Of a stretch of DNA of 64,000 nt, positions 45,453-52,973 are shown piece after piece. A model generated the notes under the pieces. It searched no databases and was not told the origin of the DNA. It saw only the letters and a list, made by a program, of their open reading frames with translations. The number at the start of each line of letters is the position of its first letter. Positions within the stretch are counted from its first letter, which is position 1. The translations under genes were made by a program, and so were the position numbers. This DNA is from Robiginitomaculum sp. (GTDB taxonomy: Bacteria; Pseudomonadota; Alphaproteobacteria; Caulobacterales; Maricaulaceae): the NCBI GenBank assembly GCA_021776525.1, contig JAJFFT010000004.1, positions 904,499 through 968,498 on the forward strand. The letters run 5' to 3'.

Positions 45453-46592
45453 TTAATTTTTTTGATGAGCCTCAAACCATTCTCTGGCGCGGGCTTGGGC
45501 CTTGGATATATCGGCGGGGGTCATTTTTGCGGCGATAATATCACGAGCGCTAATGGCGTTTTTAAGGCCCTGTGTTGCTGCAAGATTAAACCAGAAATGT
45601 GCCTCTACATAATCCTGTGGGACACCTCTGCCAGTGCCATACATAACTCCAAGATTGAGCTGTGCTTGTGCAGCGCCTTGCTCAGCCGCCTTGCGATACC
45701 ATCGGACCGCCTGCGTATAATCTCGTGTAACGCCTTGGCCAGTGCCATACATAACCCCTAGATTGGTCTGCGCATCTGCAAGACCTTGCTCAGCAGCTTT
45801 GTGATACCATTGGATCGCTTGTGCATAATCCTGAGGTGTACCTTGGCCGTTATTATACATGACTCCTAAGCTGTATTGCGCGTCTGCAAGACCTTGCTCA
45901 GCAGCTTTACGGTACCACGAGACGGCTTGTGCACCATCCTGAGGCATGTTTATGCCTTCGCGATACATAAGGCCTAAATTATACTGCGCCACTACACCGC
46001 CCTGCTCAGCGATAAAGCGCACCCATCTGACGGCCTCTGCGTCCGATCCCTCTTGATAAGCCGCAAGGGCAAACTCATTTGCAAATTCAGCTTTCGCCTT
46101 GGCTTGCTTGTATAATCCTGAGGCTTTGGATGGGTTTTTTGGGACACCAAACCCATAAAAGTAATGATAGGCCAGCCTGTATTGTGCAGTTATGGAGCCT
46201 TGTTTTACGGCCTTGAGGTACCAGTCAACAGCTTTGGCATAATTCTGCTTTACGCCATGCCCCTTGTCATACATGAGGCCCAGATTGAATTGTGCGTACT
46301 GGTTGCCTTGTTCGGCAGAAAGCCGAAACCATTTGAACGCTTCCTTATAATCCTTTGCAGGCCCGTCACTGCCATCGCGATAGGCTATCCCCATTTTGAG
46401 TTGCGCTTCTGCATCTTTATGGTCGGCCATACAACGCTGGTATTCTATCCAAGCGTTATTAGGCAGGGCGTTCAGGCCAGCCACACTGTGAGCATTGTTT
46501 AGCGGACTATCACCACAATTTGTTGCAAATGCGGGAATTGGGGTTGCTACCAAAGCCAGAAGGGCAATTACAGCGCCATTCATTCGCAACAT
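45453..46592 (-). CDS. secreted Sel1-repeat protein
   Basis: A 379-residue protein with a signal peptide (ending TPIPAFA-TNC) and about eight Sel1-like repeats of 36 residues. Examples are AQFNLGLMYDKGHGVKQNYA, AQYSLGVMYNNGQGTPQDYA and AQLNLGVMYGTGRGVPQDYV. Sel1 repeats form a TPR-like solenoid for protein binding. ATG 46592 is preferred over the GTG two codons upstream because the GAGGTG spacing is better. It is transcribed opposite to the rest of the element and is the only evident cargo gene; export suggests a cell-envelope or host-interaction role. Confidence 0.88.
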   Translation of the reverse strand: MLRMNGAVIALLALVATPIPAFATNCGDSPLNNAHSVAGLNALPNNAWIEYQRCMADHKDAEAQLKMGIAYRDGSDGPAKDYKEAFKWFRLSAEQGNQYAQFNLGLMYDKGHGVKQNYAKAVDWYLKAVKQGSITAQYRLAYHYFYGFGVPKNPSKASGLYKQAKAKAEFANEFALAAYQEGSDAEAVRWVRFIAEQGGVVAQYNLGLMYREGINMPQDGAQAVSWYRKAAEQGLADAQYSLGVMYNNGQGTPQDYAQAIQWYHKAAEQGLADAQTNLGVMYGTGQGVTRDYTQAVRWYRKAAEQGAAQAQLNLGVMYGTGRGVPQDYVEAHFWFNLAATQGLKNAISARDIIAAKMTPADISKAQARAREWFEAHQKN

Positions 46593-46757
46593 TTTCACAC
46601 CTCAGCCTTTCCCCATGCGGAAACATTACCGCAAATGCTTTGATCCGCAAAATCCAGCGATTTTGCGCACTGGCTCTGATTTTATCAATTTGGGGTAATA
46701 ACAGCAATTGCAGTGCCATACGTGGGTAAATACCCAGCGGGTAGAAAAATCATTTTT

Positions 46758-46775
46758 GGGAACGGTTATGGTAAC
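46758..46775 (+). repeat. sub-terminal arm-like repeat, right
   Basis: GGGAACGGTTATGGTAAC, one mismatch from the left copy, ends 42 bp before the attR core. Confidence 0.55.
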
Positions 46776-46817
46776 AATGCAGGATTATATAAAATATACA
46801 ATAAAAACAAAGGGTAA

Positions 46818-46831
46818 TGGCGGAGAGGAAG
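46818..46831 (+). repeat. attR: tRNA-Ser 3' end
   Basis: This is the right copy of the 14-bp att core TGGCGGAGAGGAAG, within the functional tRNA-Ser gene. Confidence 0.85.
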
Positions 46832-46908
46832 GGATTCGAACCCTCGAGACGGGGACACCGCCTACTCCCTTAGCAGGGGAGCGCCTTCGACCACTCGGCC
46901 ACCTCTCC
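46818..46908 (-). tRNA. tRNA-Ser(GCT)
   Basis: The reverse complement has acceptor GGAGAGG pairing with CCTCTCC, D-arm GGCCGAGTGGTCGAAGGC, anticodon loop CTGCTAA (GCT), a long class II variable arm, T-loop GGGTTCGAATCCC and encoded CCA. The element entered at its 3' end and the gene remains complete. Confidence 0.96.
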
Positions 46909-47094
46909 GTCGGCGTGGGTATATTCAAGTTACTCAAGGTTCAAGTGTTTTATCCGTATGGACTGAAGTTTATTCATGTGGCGGTGTCCAGCTGGGTATC
47001 GCGCCTTGTGTTCTTTACCTTTGGTTTAGCAAGAGTTTTAACGTGATCTTGAGCGTAAGCGTCCATGATTAAGCCCGAAAAGAAGGGTGAACCA

Positions 47095-48633
47095 ATGTCG
47101 GCCAAACGTGAAGAACAACAGCACCAGAACGAAGCGAAGGTCACACCGGCAAGGCAGACTTTGCCACCAATGGCTAAGATTGCTGATTCCATACCTGATA
47201 TGGGCCGCATCCTGCCAACGGTTCATATTCGCCGGTCACGCGTGAACAAGACCATCGCCATTCGTATATTCCAAAGCATTGATGCTTTGCTGATCGCCGG
47301 TGCCGCTGTTGTCGGATGCCAGGTGGCGAGTGGTGCACCTTTGGTCCAGACCGCTTTTGGCATTGCCGCACCGTTTTTGTCTTTGCCATTTATCATGGTT
47401 TGGGGCATGGCTGCTTTTGGTGCGTATCGCTTTGATCTGGCAGAAAAGGCCAGACGCCGCTTGGCCACGACAGCCGGCACAACCATCGCCATCGCCTTGT
47501 TCTCTATTGCAATCGCCCGGCTGATCGGCATGCCTCCGGTTGCCTTTTCATTGTTGATGCAATCAAGCGCCGTCGCGGTGTTGGCATTGCTTGTCGCCCA
47601 CGCTTTTTACAATGGTCTTGTTCGGCATTGGTCACATTCGGGGGCGATGGCCAGTAATGTTGTCATTGTTGGTGCAACAGATAATGCGCGCCGCTTAGTG
47701 CGCCAAAGTGCACAATGCAAAGAGTTGAATGTCATTGCGGTGTTTGATGACCGTGCGTCGCGGCGTCCGGGCAATGTCGAGGATGTCCCGGTGGCTGGTG
47801 GGATCAAGGATTTACTGGCCTGGGATGATTTACATACGATCGATAAAATTATCATCACCGTTTCATCGACCGCATCGAAACGGGTCAATGAACTGGTCGA
47901 CCAATTACGGGCTTTGCCCCAGGAAGTCGTGTTGTTTATGGACATTGAAGGCTTTAACCCGGAACAGGCCCGCCTGACTGAAATCGCGCGTTCTCCTATG
48001 GCTTATGTGTCCGGCGCACCGCAGGATGAATTGCGGATGTTTGCCAAACGTTTGCAAGACGTTTTCTTTGCCACGGGGATGTTAATTGCCTTTGCCCCTG
48101 TCATGGCGTTGGTTGCGGTGCTCATCCGTCTGGATAGTCCGGGACCAGTGTTGTTCAGGCAAAAACGTCACGGGTTTAACAATCGCATTATCGAGGTGTT
48201 TAAGTTTCGCTCTATGGCGCAAGGCAGCGATAATGGGCCGTTAAAGCAGGTGCAGAAAAACGATAACCGGGTCACCCGTATCGGCCGGTTTTTAAGACGC
48301 ACCAGCCTGGATGAGTTGCCACAGTTGTTTAATGTTCTGGGCGGCAGCATGTCGCTGGTTGGGCCGCGTCCACATGCCGTGGGTATGCGGACCGGAAACA
48401 TTGAAAGCTGGAAGCTGGTGGCGCATTACGCGCACCGTCACCGGGTTAAGCCGGGCTTGACGGGCTGGGCCCAAATCAACGGCTCACGTGGCCCGCTGGA
48501 TAATGCTGAGCAAGTGCGCGAACGGGTACGTCTGGATATCGAATACATTCAACGGGCCAGTTTCTGGTTTGATCTGATGATCATGCTCAAAACTGGGCCA
48601 TGCCTGTTGGGTGACAGCGAAGCAATCCGCTAG
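47095..48633 (+). CDS. undecaprenyl-phosphate hexose-1-phosphate transferase (polyprenyl glycosylphosphotransferase)
   Basis: A 512-residue membrane enzyme that starts exopolysaccharide repeat-unit synthesis by placing a sugar phosphate on undecaprenyl phosphate. Four N-terminal helices (about 60-190) are followed by a Rossmann-like CoA-binding-type domain (SNVVIVGATDNARRLV) and the catalytic sugar-transferase domain: a re-entrant helix (VFFATGMLIAFAPVMALVAV), KRHGFNNRIIEVFKFRSM, RRTSLDELPQLFNVLGGSMS, VGPRPHAVG and KPGLTGWAQINGSRG. ATG 47095 with GAAGGGTG upstream is preferred over 47065. No other polysaccharide genes are here except the sulfotransferase that follows. Confidence 0.93.
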   Translation: MSAKREEQQHQNEAKVTPARQTLPPMAKIADSIPDMGRILPTVHIRRSRVNKTIAIRIFQSIDALLIAGAAVVGCQVASGAPLVQTAFGIAAPFLSLPFIMVWGMAAFGAYRFDLAEKARRRLATTAGTTIAIALFSIAIARLIGMPPVAFSLLMQSSAVAVLALLVAHAFYNGLVRHWSHSGAMASNVVIVGATDNARRLVRQSAQCKELNVIAVFDDRASRRPGNVEDVPVAGGIKDLLAWDDLHTIDKIIITVSSTASKRVNELVDQLRALPQEVVLFMDIEGFNPEQARLTEIARSPMAYVSGAPQDELRMFAKRLQDVFFATGMLIAFAPVMALVAVLIRLDSPGPVLFRQKRHGFNNRIIEVFKFRSMAQGSDNGPLKQVQKNDNRVTRIGRFLRRTSLDELPQLFNVLGGSMSLVGPRPHAVGMRTGNIESWKLVAHYAHRHRVKPGLTGWAQINGSRGPLDNAEQVRERVRLDIEYIQRASFWFDLMIMLKTGPCLLGDSEAIR

Positions 48634-48702
48634 CGCCGGTCCAAAGCCCGTATTATTGCCTTTTGTGAACGCCTCGCGTAGAGGGTTGCTGGGGGCAAGC
48701 AC

Positions 48703-49632
48703 ATGACACAACAAACTTTACCGCAAAAAACACGCGAATACGATAATCACCCGATCATCGACGGAAAACGCTGGGGCGCATATAATCATCGCCCCGACGA
48801 TATTGTCATCTCCACATCTTATAAGGCCGGCACAACATGGATGCAGACCATTGTGGCCAACCTTCTATATCAGGATGGCAATTTTCCGATGCCGGTAAGT
48901 GCCATGGCTCCCTGGCTGGATATGGGCCTGCCACCCCTAGATGAGATCATTGCCGGTCTTGATGCCCAAACCGGGCGTCGGTTTATCAAAACCCATTTGC
49001 CACTGGATGGCATACCGTTTTTTGAAGGTAACAAGTACATTGTTGTTGGGCGTGATGCGCGCGATGTGTTCATGTCGATGTGGAACCATCATAACAACTA
49101 TTCCGAGATGATAAGAGGCGTCATCGCAGAGTTTGAACAACAATCCGGCCGCGATTTTCCAATGGATTTCGAAGACATACACGCCTTTTGGGACGCCTGG
49201 GTGTCAAAAAGCTGGTATGACTGGGAAAGCGATGGGTTTCCCTATTGGTCGCATTTCCACCACATCAAAACCTGGTGGGATTACCGGCATCTTTCCAATA
49301 TCCATTTCGTACATTTTTCCGATTTGCTCGATGACCCAGCCACACAAATTCGCGCCATAGCGGGCTTCCTCAATATTGAGATTGAGGAAGACCATTTTGA
49401 CGGGATCCTGCAACGCATCTCCTTTAAGGATATGAAGAAAAACTTCGTTAAAATCATGCCTGAAGCCGATGGTATTTGGCGTGGCGGCGGCAAGACCTTC
49501 ATGAATAAAGGCACCAACGGCCGCTGGCGTGATGTGCTCAGCAAAGCTAATCTGGACCAGTATCAAGCCGTGATGAATAACGAGCTGACGCCGGACTGTG
49601 CTCAATGGTTGGAAAATGGCGGCCAAGTATAG
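48703..49632 (+). CDS. cytosolic-type sulfotransferase
   Basis: A 309-residue PAPS-dependent sulfotransferase. The 5'-phosphosulfate-binding loop is STSYKAGTTWMQTI (usual TYPKSGTTW), the 3'-phosphate-binding segment is VGRDARDVFMSMWNHHNNY with the conserved Arg and Ser region, and the catalytic His is in FIKTHLPLDGIP. The C-terminal segment FMNKGTNGRWRDVLSKANLD is the RKGxxGDWK-like PAPS-binding end. It lies 70 bp after the glycosyl-phosphotransferase gene in the same direction. Substrate could be a glycan or a small hydroxylated metabolite. Confidence 0.9.
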   Translation: MTQQTLPQKTREYDNHPIIDGKRWGAYNHRPDDIVISTSYKAGTTWMQTIVANLLYQDGNFPMPVSAMAPWLDMGLPPLDEIIAGLDAQTGRRFIKTHLPLDGIPFFEGNKYIVVGRDARDVFMSMWNHHNNYSEMIRGVIAEFEQQSGRDFPMDFEDIHAFWDAWVSKSWYDWESDGFPYWSHFHHIKTWWDYRHLSNIHFVHFSDLLDDPATQIRAIAGFLNIEIEEDHFDGILQRISFKDMKKNFVKIMPEADGIWRGGGKTFMNKGTNGRWRDVLSKANLDQYQAVMNNELTPDCAQWLENGGQV

Positions 49633-49701
49633 GGGATTAAGTGCTGGCACGGCAGTTTATACGGCGTCATACGCGCGGCATGGCAGGTGAGTTATGGAAA
49701 G

Positions 49702-49767
49702 AATTTAGTGCATTGAATAAACAATTACCTTAATTTCAATGGAAAATTTTTAAAAACTCACTAAATT
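49702..49767. repeat. 9-bp inverted repeat pair upstream of the DUF5343-HEPN cassette
   Basis: AATTTAGTG (49702-49710) and CACTAAATT (49759-49767) enclose 48 bp of AT-rich sequence before the candidate promoter. It could be a terminator-like stem for the upstream gene, an operator, or part of the cassette boundary. Confidence 0.4.
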
Positions 49768-49780
49768 TTTCCCGTTGTTG

Positions 49781-49809
49781 TTGAAAGTGCCAATTTTTTC
49801 TATTATATT
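49781..49809 (+). promoter_or_regulatory. candidate promoter of the DUF5343-HEPN cassette
   Basis: TTGAAA, a 17-bp spacer and TATATT give a good sigma-70 match 30 bp before the ATG. The cassette thus appears to have its own promoter and to be independent of the sulfotransferase gene. Confidence 0.5.
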
Positions 49810-49838
49810 TATGCAGGAAGATAAAGAGCGGGTGTTAT

Positions 49839-50483
49839 ATGTCTGAATCTCTTCCATTTATAAATTCAACTGGACTAATTGATAAGATACTTATCAAAAT
49901 AAAGGAGGCAAAAACCCCCGAAAGATATACTCACGATTTTCAAGGCACGGTTCTTGGTTATAGTAGTGGGAGCGCAAGGCCGTTCATCCCGCTTCTCAAA
50001 AACTTAGGATTTTTACATTCGGACGGTAAGCCAACAGAATTGTACCACCAGTTTCGTAATGATAGCCTGAGTGGCGCTGCTATGGCTGCAGGCCTAAAGA
50101 TAGGTTATGCGCCGCTTTTTAAAGCTAATGAATACGCTAACAAGCTTACAAAGGAAAAGCTCAAGAGCCAAATAATTCAAATTACGGGTCTTTCATCAAC
50201 AGCTAAAAGCGTTAATACGATAGTAAGTACGTTTGAAGGCCTAAAAAAATATGCTGACTTCGACGCCTTGTCAGATGAAGTAGCCGTCAGTGATGATAAG
50301 GATGTGCCGGATGCGTCTTATAAAGAAAGTCTTGGCAACAATCAAGGAGATGCCCTGCCAGTTTTAGCGCAAGGTAGGGGAATGAATTTATCATACACCA
50401 TAAATTTAAACTTACCCCAAAGTAAGGACCCTGAAGTCTTCAATGCAATATTCAAGAGTTTGAAAGAAAATTTATTGAGCTAG
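49839..50483 (+). CDS. DUF5343 domain protein
   Basis: A 214-residue protein. The first 150 residues have the DUF5343 pattern: LPFINSTGLIDKILIKIKEA, LGYSSGSARPFIPLLKNLGF, then LHSDGKPTELYHQF, AAMAAGLKIGYAPLF and STAKSVNTIVSTFEGLKKYA. This looks like a winged-helix-type DNA-binding domain plus helical bundle. The C-terminal part has a short strand MNLSYTINLNLP. The gene is noticeably AT-rich compared with its neighbours. It is followed after four bases by the HEPN gene; the pair is likely a co-expressed module. Possible role: regulator or antitoxin-like sensor partner of the HEPN protein. Confidence 0.7.
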   Translation: MSESLPFINSTGLIDKILIKIKEAKTPERYTHDFQGTVLGYSSGSARPFIPLLKNLGFLHSDGKPTELYHQFRNDSLSGAAMAAGLKIGYAPLFKANEYANKLTKEKLKSQIIQITGLSSTAKSVNTIVSTFEGLKKYADFDALSDEVAVSDDKDVPDASYKESLGNNQGDALPVLAQGRGMNLSYTINLNLPQSKDPEVFNAIFKSLKENLLS

Positions 50484-50487
50484 GAAT

Positions 50488-51072
50488 ATGCCAAAAACCG
50501 TAGATGATATATTACGAAATTTTGGCATGGCGAATTTACTTGCTGAGGCGTCACTGAGTGAAGTCGAAAGAGAGCATTCTATAGATCTGGAAAGAAGTTT
50601 TGGTGATACGAATCTAGATGAGACGTATTTCCCCCAATTCGATGAGAAGATCAGATCTCAAGCTGCCAAAATGGCTGCTCATTACGAAATTTTTTATTGC
50701 CTCGAACAAACTATCCGTTTGTTGATCAGTGAACGTTTGTCAGAATATGATGAAGATTGGTGGGATACGAAGATACCGCAACAAGTAAAAACCGAAGCTA
50801 AAAAGCGTCATGAAGACGAAGTCAATAAAGGGATAACGCCACGATCTTTCGATTTAATTGACTACACTAATTTTGGTGAACTATCTGTTATTATTGATAC
50901 TAATTGGGGGGATTCTTTCAATGACATTTTCTCAAGCAAAGCTGCTATTCGATCGGTACTATCGATGCTTAATACTTTGCGGGGCCCAATAGCACATTGT
51001 GGAGCTCTTGCAGATGATGAGATCACCCGTCTACATTTAACTCTTCGTTCTTTGTTCCGTCTAATGGAGTGA
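50488..51072 (+). CDS. Swt1-like HEPN-domain protein, candidate ribonuclease
   Basis: A 194-residue helical protein. The region about 60-190 is HEPN-like: AAHYEIFYCLEQTIRLLISE helix, WWDTKIPQQVKTEAKKRHED, then IDYTNFGELSVIIDTNWGDS (the signature of Swt1-type HEPN) and SMLNTLRGPIAHCGALADDE. RGPIAH (Arg 165 to His 170) is an Rx4H motif, the RNase active site of HEPN toxins. Such proteins are found in abortive-infection, toxin-antitoxin and RNA-processing systems. Gene order DUF5343 then HEPN, spacing of four bases, and AT-rich composition suggest a mobile defence or toxin-antitoxin cassette. Activity unproven. Confidence 0.75.
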   Translation: MPKTVDDILRNFGMANLLAEASLSEVEREHSIDLERSFGDTNLDETYFPQFDEKIRSQAAKMAAHYEIFYCLEQTIRLLISERLSEYDEDWWDTKIPQQVKTEAKKRHEDEVNKGITPRSFDLIDYTNFGELSVIIDTNWGDSFNDIFSSKAAIRSVLSMLNTLRGPIAHCGALADDEITRLHLTLRSLFRLME

Positions 51073-51372
51073 CTAGAATTACGTTACACCAAACAGGCCC
51101 CTTTCTGAGCCTGCGTCGACACCTCGCCCGTTCCTTCGACATGCCTAGGATGAGAGCAGGCGAGGATTTAATCTGCTAATTCCTGACTCCCGCTTCTGCT
51201 CTTTCTTTTCAATCTAAAACCCAGCTCATGTCATCTCGGGAAAAAGATAGTTTTGTTCGGGACCCATGGGCATTGAATGTGCATACCCCAAAGGCCTCGC
51301 GAAAACGTGTTTTGTTGCTTGTCAGTGATCTGGCCTATGGTGCGGCGAAATTTGGGGCAATCGGGGCGCACC
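51073..51372. other. intergenic region downstream of the HEPN gene
   Basis: No gene is supported. An in-frame extension of the following gene reaches back into this stretch, but it has no ribosome-binding site or membrane-protein pattern. No IS end, tRNA or direct repeat matching the left side of the cassette was found by eye. Confidence 0.4.
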
Positions 51373-52230
51373 ATGAACTTTCTTAAATCCATATACGTTA
51401 TGGCGTTTATAATGTTTGCACTTGGCATCAGTATTTACGCAGGCATGAGGCTGGCCAAAGGCGGCGACATTTTGGCATGGGGCGGCGTATTGCTGGTTGC
51501 TGCGCCCTTCATGATCAGATTGAATTTGCTCTTGCTTTTGAAAGATACCGCCCGGACCAGTGCGCGTTTTCCCATCTTTATTGCTCTTGGCATTGTCGGC
51601 ATGGGCATGAGCTTTTATGCAGGCATGAGCGGCGCCGGTATGCAGGCCTTTGCACTTGCGCTCGGCGGGTTTGTTGGGTTCCTGATTTACAGCTTTTGGT
51701 ATTCCTCTTTCACGGGACGCGGCAGTGGCATGTTGAAACCCGGCCAGACGCTGGCGCAATTCGTGCTGCGCAATGTTGATGGCGAAAAAATAAACTCGAC
51801 AGATTTACGTGGCCGCCCGCATATTTTCATGTTTTTTCGCGGCAATTGGTGCCCGCTCTGCATGGCGCAAATTAAAGAGCTGGCCCAAGCCTATCAACAA
51901 ATCGAGGCCTGCGGTGCCCGTGTGGCCTTGGTGGCCCCCCAACCGCATCGAAATACCAAGGCCTTGGCCAAAAAGTTTGATGTGGATTTTGATTTCTATA
52001 CCGATAAAGGCAATAAGGCGGCGCGTATATTGGGTATCGCCAATGCCTGGGGGACGCCGTTTGGCATGCAGGTTCTGGGTTATTCCAGCGAAACGGTTCT
52101 GCCGACAGTGATCATTACCGACCCGGACGGCGTTATTTTGTGGGCCGATGAAACCGATAATTATCGTGTTCGGCCAGAGCCTGAAACCTTCTTATCGGTG
52201 TTGCGCAACCACGGATTTGCCCCGGCCTAA
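51373..52230 (+). CDS. membrane protein with AhpC/TSA-type thioredoxin-like domain
   Basis: A 285-residue protein from ATG 51373. About four hydrophobic helices in residues 1-115 (IYVMAFIMFALGISIYAGMR, ILAWGGVLLVAAPFMIRLNL, FPIFIALGIVGMGMSFYAGM, AFALALGGFVGFLIYSFWYS) are followed by a peroxiredoxin-like domain: LKPGQTLAQFVLRNVDGEKI, HIFMFFRGNWCPLCMAQIKE (CxxC in the peroxidatic position) and VLPTVIITDPDGVILWADET. A membrane-anchored thiol-disulfide or peroxide-reducing protein. Its stop overlaps the convergent isomerase gene by four bases. Confidence 0.8.
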   Translation: MNFLKSIYVMAFIMFALGISIYAGMRLAKGGDILAWGGVLLVAAPFMIRLNLLLLLKDTARTSARFPIFIALGIVGMGMSFYAGMSGAGMQAFALALGGFVGFLIYSFWYSSFTGRGSGMLKPGQTLAQFVLRNVDGEKINSTDLRGRPHIFMFFRGNWCPLCMAQIKELAQAYQQIEACGARVALVAPQPHRNTKALAKKFDVDFDFYTDKGNKAARILGIANAWGTPFGMQVLGYSSETVLPTVIITDPDGVILWADETDNYRVRPEPETFLSVLRNHGFAPA

Positions 52231-52880
52231 AGGGCATCGGGCTGGTTTGCGGGGTGCGCCGCGATAAACGCGGGGTGAGTAGCGCATGTTGCGTCAATGT
52301 TTGCTATTATTGGATAGGGCGTTAAATCGACCTTGAACCTTCGGGCCGCGAACACTTGCGGGATCAGGGTGCATTCGGCCAGTCCGGGCATATCGCCAAA
52401 GCAATATTGGCTGCGGTTTTGATCCGCCTTGAGTGTGGATTCAAGCGCCGCAAAGCCATCATTGATCCATCGTGCAATCCACGACAGAACAGCATCCTGA
52501 TCAGCGTGAAAATCACTTTTCAAGGCGTTGAGAATACGCAAATTATTGATCGGGTGTATATCGCACGCCACCAGTGCGGCCATGGCGCGTACACGGGCGC
52601 GATCATAAAGGTCTGTGGGGAGCAAAGCTGGATCAGGCCATTTTTCCTCAATCCATTCCAGCACGGCCGGGGATTGGGTCAGTGTATGCCCTTCTATGGT
52701 CAGGGCCGGTGCCAGCCCTTGCGGGTTGATGGCCAAATAGCCCTTGGATTTATGTTCGCCTTTGAGAAGATTAACCGGGATATATTCAAACTCTACACCT
52801 TTGAGGTGCAGTGCAATGCGTACCCTGTGCGAGGTTCCGCTGCGGTAATAATTGAATAATTTGATCACCTGAATCTCCAT
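52227..52880 (-). CDS. maiA: maleylacetoacetate isomerase (zeta-class GST)
   Basis: A 217-residue zeta-class glutathione transferase from ATG 52880 (MEIQVIKLFNYYRSGTSHRV). Motifs are YYRSGTSHRVRIAL with the catalytic Ser region (family SSxxxRVRIAL), NLLKGEHKSKGYLAINPQGL, APALTIEGHTLTQSPAVLEW and the C-domain region CDIHPINNLRIL. It isomerises maleylacetoacetate to fumarylacetoacetate in tyrosine degradation. It is divergent from the 4-hydroxyphenylpyruvate dioxygenase gene of the same pathway, with about 90 bp between starts. Homogentisate dioxygenase and fumarylacetoacetase genes are not in the window. Confidence 0.92.
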   Translation of the reverse strand: MEIQVIKLFNYYRSGTSHRVRIALHLKGVEFEYIPVNLLKGEHKSKGYLAINPQGLAPALTIEGHTLTQSPAVLEWIEEKWPDPALLPTDLYDRARVRAMAALVACDIHPINNLRILNALKSDFHADQDAVLSWIARWINDGFAALESTLKADQNRSQYCFGDMPGLAECTLIPQVFAARRFKVDLTPYPIIANIDATCATHPAFIAAHPANQPDAL

Positions 52881-52973
52881 GCAGAAAAGTAGTTGCATTT
52901 GTTACTAATTGGACGCATCTTACCGTCAAAGACTGGCGCACACATGCGCTTTTTTGCGAGATGGAGCAAGAGA

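Larger units (their letters stand above)
40400..46831. mobile_element. 6.4-kb integrative element at tRNA-Ser(GCT)
   Basis: The element is delimited by a 14-bp direct repeat of the tRNA-Ser 3' end (TGGCGGAGAGGAAG); six further flanking bases match with one mismatch. Inside are a tyrosine recombinase at the left end, an AlpA-like HTH protein, a winged-helix protein, a HUH Rep-like protein, a PC4-like protein and, on the opposite strand, a Sel1-repeat protein. Direct 18-bp arm-like repeats lie just inside both ends. No capsid, terminase, conjugation or relaxase-type secretion genes are visible, so it is not a complete phage or ICE; a satellite or plasmid-derived element is the likely type. Confidence 0.85.
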
